Origin: Castellaniella sp. MT123
GTDB taxonomy: Bacteria > Pseudomonadota > Gammaproteobacteria > Burkholderiales > Burkholderiaceae_B
Reading direction: 5' to 3'
Length of the DNA: 64,000 nucleotides
Assembly: GCF_039614765.1 (NCBI RefSeq)
Contig: NZ_CP154879.1
Location: 124,001-188,000 of the forward strand
In this document: positions 59,515 to 64,000 of the stretch, one piece after another
Numbering within the stretch: position 1 is the stretch's first letter
How the letters are laid out: each line of letters opens with the position of its first letter
Notes under the pieces: generated by a model
What the model was told of the DNA's origin: nothing
What the model saw: the letters and a program-made list of their open reading frames with translations, nothing else
Databases searched by the model: none
Position numbers and translations under genes: made by a program

Positions 59515-62162
59515 CCGACGACGTTGACCAGGCGGCCAGGGACAACCACGATGCGCTTGGGAGCGCGACCTTCGAGGAACCGGCTGACGGCTTCGTGCGC
59601 CTGGGCCAGGGCCTCGATCGCCGGCTTGTCGGCATCCTGGGGGACGCTGATATGGCCGCGGACCTTGCCGTTGATCTGCAGGACCAGTTCGATCGTGTCG
59701 GCCCGCAGCGCGGCGTCGTCGACAACGGGCCAGGGGGCGTCAAGCAGATCGCCGTGGATATCGGCGTATCCCAGATCGCGCCACAGCTGCCAGGTGATGT
59801 GGGGAACCACCGGGTACAGCACCCGCAGCAGGATGGAGGTCGCCTCGGACAGCGCGGCGCCGCCAACGCCCGCCTGAGCGGCGGCTTCCAGTGTGTTGAG
59901 CATCTTCATGGTGGTCGATACCACCGTGTTGTACTGGATGCGTTGATAATCGTAGTCGGCCTGCTTCAGCAGACCATGGATGTTGCGGCGCAGCGTTGCG
60001 GCGGCTTCGTCCAACGCATCCCAATTGGTGGATGGCGTCAGGTGGCTGCGCAGGGTGTCTTGCTGTGTCTGGCAGAAGGTCCACAGGCGGCGCAGGAAGC
60101 GGTGCGCGCCCTCGACCCCGGAGTCCGACCATTCCAGGGTTTGTTCCGGGGGGCTGGCGAACATGACGAACAGGCGGGCCGTGTCCGCGCCTAGGCCGTC
60201 GATCAGCGATTGGGGGTCGACGCCGTTGTTTTTCGATTTCGACATCGTGCCGATGCCGCCGTAGTCGATGGTCGAGCCATCCGATTTCAGGCGCGCGCCG
60301 ACGATGGCACCCTTGTCGTCGGTGAGGTTTTCGACCTGTTCTGGCCAGAAGTATTCGATCCCGCCGCGCTCGTTTTTACGTGAATAGATGTGGTTGAGCA
60401 CCATGCCCTGGCACAGCAGCTTCGTGAAGGGCTCGGAGAACTTCAGCATGCCCAGGTCGCGCATGACGCGGGTCCAGAAGCGCGCATACAGCAGGTGCAG
60501 CACGGCGTGCTCGATGCCGCCGATGTACTGGTCCATCGGCATCCAGTAATCGTTGCGGGCATCCACCATCGCCTGGTCGTTGCCGGGCGAGGTGTAGCGC
60601 ATGAAATACCAGGACGAATCGACGAAGGTATCCATGGTGTCGGTTTCGCGCCGTGCCGGCTTGCCGCAGGACGGGCAGTGGCAGGACAGGAAACCGGCAT
60701 GTTTGGCCAGAGGGTTGCCGCTGCCGTCGGGCACCAGGTCTTCCGGCAGTACCACGGGCAGGTCTTTTTCGGGTACGGGTACCGGCCCGCAATCCGCGCA
60801 GTGGATGATGGGGATGGGGGTGCCCCAATAGCGCTGGCGGGAGATCCCCCAGTCGCGCAGGCGCCAGGTGGTGCGCAGTTCGCCCAGCCCCATGGCCGCC
60901 AGGTCGGCTGCCACGGCCTGGACGGCCTCGGCTGTCGTCAGGCCATCGTATTTGCCGGAATTGATGGTGCGCCCGATCTGTTTGTCGCCATACCAGTCTT
61001 GCCAGGCGTCGTCGGACCAGGTCTGTCCCTGGGCCGTGATCACCTGGCGGATGGGCAGGCCGTATTTGCGGGCAAAGGCGAAATCGCGTTCATCGTGGGC
61101 CGGCACGCCCATGACGGCGCCGTCGCCGTAGCTCATGAGGACGTAATTGCCGACCCAGACCTCGACGGGCTGGCCGGTCAGCGGATGGGTGACGAACAGC
61201 CCCGTGGGTACGCCTTCTTTTTCGCGGGTGGCCAGTTCGGCTTCTGTGGTGCCGCCCTGGCGGCAGGCCTCGATGAAGGCGGCGATCGCGGGGTTGTCCA
61301 GCGCTGCCCGCGTGGCCAGGGGATGTTCAGGCGCGACCGCGCAGAAGGTCACCCCCATGATGGTGTCGGCGCGCGTCGTGAAGACGTGCAGCAAACCGTC
61401 CTGGATCAATGTTCCGTCGGCATCGCGAATGTCGTGGCGGAAGGCGAAGCGCACGCCCTCGCTTTTGCCGATCCAGTTTTCCTGCATCAGGCGTACGCGT
61501 TCCGGCCAGCCGGGCAGGCCGTCTTCGAGGGTGTCGAACAGTTCACCGGCGTAATCGGTGATGCGCAGGTAGTAGCCGGGGATCTCGCGCTTTTCGACGA
61601 GGGCGCCGGAGCGCCAGCCGCGACCGTCGATCACCTGTTCGTTGGCGAGTACGGTCTGGTCGACCGGGTCCCAGTTGACGACCTGGGTCTTGCGGTAGGC
61701 GATGCCCTTTTCCAGCATCTTCAGGAACAGCCACTGGTTCCATTTGTAGTAGGACGGGTCGCAGGCGCACATCTCGCGCGACCAGTCGATGGCCAGACCC
61801 ATCGACTGCATCTGCTTTTTCATGTAAGCGATGTTGTCGTAGGTCCATTTCGCGGGGGGCACGCCGGATTTCATGGCGGCGTTTTCTGCGGGCATGCCGA
61901 AGGCATCCCAACCCATGGGCATCAGGACGTTGTACCCGCGCATGCGCAGCTGGCGGGTCATCATGTCGTTGATGGTGTAGTTGCGCACGTGACCCATATG
62001 CAGCTTTCCGCTGGGGTAGGGCAGCATCGAGCAGGCGTAGAACTTGGGCTTGGGCGAGCCGTCTTTGCCGATGGCGTGTTCGGTGACGCGGTAGACGTCG
62101 CCTGCGCGCCAATGGGCCTGGGCTTCGGATTCGACCTGGTTCGGTGTGTAGCGTTCCTGCAT
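59511..62162 (-). CDS. leuS: Leucyl-tRNA synthetase
   Basis: Class I aminoacyl-tRNA synthetase, 883 residues. HIGH motif region [14 protein letters not shown], editing domain with the [12 protein letters not shown] stretch, and KMSKS variant TMSKSKNNG. Start chosen at ATG 62160-62162 ([11 protein letters not shown]), the conserved family N-terminus; 19 further codons are open upstream. First gene of the six-gene leftward operon. Confidence 0.98.
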   Translation of the reverse strand: MQERYTPNQVESEAQAHWRAGDVYRVTEHAIGKDGSPKPKFYACSMLPYPSGKLHMGHVRNYTINDMMTRQLRMRGYNVLMPMGWDAFGMPAENAAMKSGVPPAKWTYDNIAYMKKQMQSMGLAIDWSREMCACDPSYYKWNQWLFLKMLEKGIAYRKTQVVNWDPVDQTVLANEQVIDGRGWRSGALVEKREIPGYYLRITDYAGELFDTLEDGLPGWPERVRLMQENWIGKSEGVRFAFRHDIRDADGTLIQDGLLHVFTTRADTIMGVTFCAVAPEHPLATRAALDNPAIAAFIEACRQGGTTEAELATREKEGVPTGLFVTHPLTGQPVEVWVGNYVLMSYGDGAVMGVPAHDERDFAFARKYGLPIRQVITAQGQTWSDDAWQDWYGDKQIGRTINSGKYDGLTTAEAVQAVAADLAAMGLGELRTTWRLRDWGISRQRYWGTPIPIIHCADCGPVPVPEKDLPVVLPEDLVPDGSGNPLAKHAGFLSCHCPSCGKPARRETDTMDTFVDSSWYFMRYTSPGNDQAMVDARNDYWMPMDQYIGGIEHAVLHLLYARFWTRVMRDLGMLKFSEPFTKLLCQGMVLNHIYSRKNERGGIEYFWPEQVENLTDDKGAIVGARLKSDGSTIDYGGIGTMSKSKNNGVDPQSLIDGLGADTARLFVMFASPPEQTLEWSDSGVEGAHRFLRRLWTFCQTQQDTLRSHLTPSTNWDALDEAAATLRRNIHGLLKQADYDYQRIQYNTVVSTTMKMLNTLEAAAQAGVGGAALSEATSILLRVLYPVVPHITWQLWRDLGYADIHGDLLDAPWPVVDDAALRADTIELVLQINGKVRGHISVPQDADKPAIEALAQAHEAVSRFLEGRAPKRIVVVPGRLVNVVG

Positions 62163-62324
62163 GGATCTGTCTGGGTGCGATGGGTTGAAAGGGGCCAAGC
62201 CGGACATTATAGGACGCAATGGTATCTTTCCAGTGATTGGCCGGTTCTTTACGGGGCCACGTCATGTGGCGCCTGGGCGTGCGGCTCGCCCGGTTCCGGC
62301 GGAGCCGGAATTTCCTGCGCAAAT

Positions 62325-62357
62325 GACAAAAAAATCCCCGCTCGATGGCGGGGATTT
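62325..62357 (-). terminator. Rho-independent terminator after rpmG
   Basis: AAATCCCCGC (62332-62341) pairs with GCGGGGATTT (62348-62357) around a 6-nt loop. On the minus strand seven T residues follow the stem, so it terminates the rpmB-rpmG transcript 41 bp after the rpmG stop. Confidence 0.88.
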
Positions 62358-62397
62358 CAGGGGAACCGGTGAGACGGTCCGGGAGAGGCATCCCGGA

Positions 62398-62565
62398 TTA
62401 TTTCAGCTTGGTTTCCTTGTAGTCGACGTGCTTGCGCGCGACCGGATCAAATTTCTTGATCAGCATCTTTTCCGGCATGTTGCGCTTGTTTTTCGTCGTC
62501 GTGTAGAAGTGGCCCGTGCCGGCGGTGGACTCGAGCTTGATCTTCTCGCGGGTACCTTTTGCCAT
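62398..62565 (-). CDS. rpmG: 50S ribosomal protein L33
   Basis: 55-residue basic protein of the large ribosomal subunit: begins [20 protein letters not shown], contains [14 protein letters not shown] and ends [11 protein letters not shown]. It is of the type without zinc-binding cysteines. An AGGAG ribosome binding site lies 7 bp before the ATG. Follows rpmB by 19 bp, the usual order, and is followed by a strong terminator. Confidence 0.97.
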   Translation of the reverse strand: MAKGTREKIKLESTAGTGHFYTTTKNKRNMPEKMLIKKFDPVARKHVDYKETKLK

Positions 62566-62584
62566 GATGTGCTCCTAAGGCCGA

Positions 62585-62821
62585 TCAGGCCAGTTCGCCA
62601 CGGGCACGCAGGTCGGCCAGGACGACGTCGATGCCGTTCTTGTCGATGGTGCGCAGGGCCTTGGTGGATACGCGAAGGCGCACCCAGCGGTTTTCGGATT
62701 CGACCCAAAACCGGCGCGATTGCAGGTTGGGCAGGAAACGACGCTTGGTTTTGTTGTTCGCGTGCGAGACGTTGTTGCCCACCATCGGGCCTTTGCCGGT
62801 TACTTGGCATACGCGTGCCAT
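62585..62821 (-). CDS. rpmB: 50S ribosomal protein L28
   Basis: 78-residue ribosomal protein. Begins [20 protein letters not shown] with the family pattern, followed by [18 protein letters not shown]. The zinc-binding cysteine set is reduced to one, as in the cysteine-poor form. A good promoter is visible about 40-65 bp upstream. Cotranscribed with rpmG. Confidence 0.97.
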   Translation of the reverse strand: MARVCQVTGKGPMVGNNVSHANNKTKRRFLPNLQSRRFWVESENRWVRLRVSTKALRTIDKNGIDVVLADLRARGELA

Positions 62822-62857
62822 GGTCTCACCTCTATGTCTGTATCAGGAAAGCCTGCA

Positions 62858-62887
62858 ATTCTATACTGAAAAGACCAGATAAATCAA
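62858..62887 (-). promoter_or_regulatory. Putative rpmB-rpmG promoter
   Basis: On the minus strand TTGATT (62882-62887) and TAGAAT (62858-62863) are 18 bp apart; an alternative -10, TATAGA, lies 2 bp closer. The start would be about 30 bp before the rpmB ATG. Confidence 0.55.
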
Positions 62888-62998
62888 ACTGGTCCTGTTG
62901 TTTTGGCGGTACGGACACCTGTCATGCGGCTGGGAAGCCACGGCAGAGTGGCCGCTGCCGGGAAGAAGAGCAGGAAAGTATATATGGAAAAGCTATGC

Positions 62999-63026
62999 TT
63001 GCTGAAAGGTTGATTGGCGCTACTAT
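62999..63026 (+). promoter_or_regulatory. Putative cfa promoter
   Basis: TTGCTG (62999-63004) and TACTAT (63021-63026) are separated by 16 bp. The predicted start near 63033 coincides with the first base of the leader stem-loop. Confidence 0.4.
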
Positions 63027-63030
63027 AACC

Positions 63031-63085
63031 GGGATCCTTTGAATAAGTCCTGGCGTCGCGGTCATCCGCGGATTCAGAGGATCCC
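63031..63085 (+). promoter_or_regulatory. Long stem-loop in the cfa leader
   Basis: GGGATCCTTTGAAT (63031-63044) pairs over 14 positions, with one G-U pair, with ATTCAGAGGATCCC (63072-63085). The 27-nt interior contains a smaller hairpin CGCGG-TCAT-CCGCG. The structure would form at the very 5' end of the mRNA and ends 18 bp before the ribosome binding site, as in mRNA-stabilising or regulatory leaders. Confidence 0.5.
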
Positions 63086-63115
63086 TATGATTTTTGTGAA
63101 CTCAGGGAGGCTCTG

Positions 63116-64000
63116 TTGACTGCCATCGCATCCATCATCGAGAACAAACTTGAATCACTGTCCATTCCGGTTTCCATGGAACTGCCGGATGGCGAAAAGG
63201 TCGGACCCACCGACCCCCGACTCAGGTTCCGCATCCGCGATGCCTCGGTCCTGAATCACTTCGCGTCGGGCGAGGTTGGCGCCTTGGGCGAGGACTATGT
63301 CGACGGCAAATTCGAATTCGACGGTTCCATGCGTGATCTGATGCGGCTGGCGGCCGGTATTCTGCCGGGGTCTCCGGTGGATCTGGCGCAGCAGGGCTGG
63401 CTGACCGAGCTGGCGCGGCGTCTGGTGTCGGTCTGGCGCCACTCGGTGGACCGGGATGCGCGCCAGATCGAATTCCACTACGACCTGTCCGATGAATTCT
63501 ATGCCCTGTGGCTGGACCCTCGCCGCGTGTATTCCTGCGCCTATTATCGCGAGCCCGATTACACCATCGCCCAGGCCCAGGAAGCCAAACTCGACCACAT
63601 CTGCCGCAAACTCGCCCTGCAACCGGGTGAGCGTTTTCTGGACGTGGGGGGGGGCTGGGGCGGCTTGATGCTATGGGCCGCCGAACATTACGACGTGGAC
63701 GTGACCGGTGTCACGCTGTCCCGTCATCAGCACGCCTACGTGAACCAACTGATCCAGGACAAGGGCCTGACCGGACGGGTGCGCATGGACCTGCTGGACT
63801 ATCGCAAGCTGGACGAATCCCGCCCGTACGACAAGATCGCGTCGGTCGGCATGTTCGAGCACGTCGGTCGGGCGCAGCTCGTGGGTTATTTCAGCAAACT
63901 GCGCCGCCTGATCCGCCCGGGCGGCCTGATCATGAACCACGGCATCACGGCGGGCGGGATCAGCAACACAGAGCTGGGCGCCGGCATGGGGGATTTCATC
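63116..64000 (+). CDS. cfa: Cyclopropane-fatty-acyl-phospholipid synthase (partial, 3' end beyond window)
   Basis: SAM-dependent enzyme that cyclopropanates unsaturated acyl chains of membrane phospholipids. 295 codons are present and the frame is open at the right edge. Start is TTG at 63116-63118 with a strong AGGGAGG 6 bp upstream; no ATG lies nearby in frame. The SAM site is FLDVGGGWGGLMLWA (the common GCG is GGG here), and SVGMFEHVG and IEFHYDLSDEFYALWLD are family hallmarks. Probably lacks about 100-110 C-terminal residues. Confidence 0.93.
   Translation, partial: MTAIASIIENKLESLSIPVSMELPDGEKVGPTDPRLRFRIRDASVLNHFASGEVGALGEDYVDGKFEFDGSMRDLMRLAAGILPGSPVDLAQQGWLTELARRLVSVWRHSVDRDARQIEFHYDLSDEFYALWLDPRRVYSCAYYREPDYTIAQAQEAKLDHICRKLALQPGERFLDVGGGWGGLMLWAAEHYDVDVTGVTLSRHQHAYVNQLIQDKGLTGRVRMDLLDYRKLDESRPYDKIASVGMFEHVGRAQLVGYFSKLRRLIRPGGLIMNHGITAGGISNTELGAGMGDFI

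Noticed and set aside
62294-62310. TTCCGGC-GGA-GCCGGAA hairpin followed by TTT as a plus-strand terminator
   Set aside because: No plus-strand gene ends upstream; it lies between leuS and the rpmG terminator and probably has no terminator role.
63646-63657. G-run in the cfa SAM site as a possible frameshift
   Set aside because: The reading frame and family similarity continue unbroken to the window edge; only a Cys-to-Gly change in the GCG motif results.

Overview
The window is a GC-rich stretch of a betaproteobacterial chromosome. An aerobic benzoyl-CoA (box) locus, a core block in the order pyrG-kdsA-eno-ftsB, and the operon leuS-lptE-holA-proA-hemJ-rlmL point to the Alcaligenaceae (Bordetella/Achromobacter/Castellaniella relatives). 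The genus cannot be fixed from sequence reading alone. No rRNA, tRNA, CRISPR array, phage or insertion sequence was seen.

Region 1 (1-14.7 kb) is a complete system for taking up benzoate and degrading it aerobically as CoA thioesters. A leftward operon carries a DUF4863 protein, boxD, the benzoate-CoA ligase bclA, an alpha/beta hydrolase and a branched-chain-type (Liv) ABC importer whose ATPase gene runs off the left edge. Divergent from it, boxC-boxB-boxA encode the epoxidase and ring hydrolase. boxR, the benzoyl-CoA-sensing repressor with a shikimate-kinase-like domain, faces boxA. The 327-bp divergent intergenic region holds two well-formed promoters that share a 14-bp element, together with TGCA-type BoxR operators. 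A second, strongly palindromic TGCA site brackets the boxR promoter.

Region 2 (14.3-26.3 kb) is housekeeping and central metabolism: a MaoC protein, the operon chaC-pdxH-flavin reductase-purU, tcdA, then prpE - UMF1-type MFS transporter - acs (propionyl- and acetyl-CoA synthetases), marC, and electron-transfer-flavoprotein:ubiquinone oxidoreductase.

Region 3 (26.5-40.3 kb) is an accessory catabolic island under a divergent TetR regulator. In one direction lie an SDR, an acyl-CoA ligase, a VOC protein, an R-specific-hydratase-like MaoC protein, an alpha/beta hydrolase, a second SDR, an amidase, a crotonase lacking both hydratase glutamates, a zinc-free MDR oxidoreductase and a complete polyamine/opine-type ABC importer. 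The content suggests import of a small amide or amine, amide hydrolysis, CoA activation and beta-oxidation-like breakdown. I do not recognise the pathway as a described one; it is the best candidate here for something new.

Region 4 (40.4-64 kb) is mostly core: scoAB, an M24 aminopeptidase, a P-type ATPase, pyrG, kdsA, mtfA, eno, ftsB, an orphan TadE-like protein, hslO, an RDD membrane protein, a small 62-residue protein with a self-palindromic promoter, then rlmL-like/hemJ/proA/holA/lptE/leuS, rpmG-rpmB and the start of a cyclopropane fatty acid synthase gene cut by the right edge.
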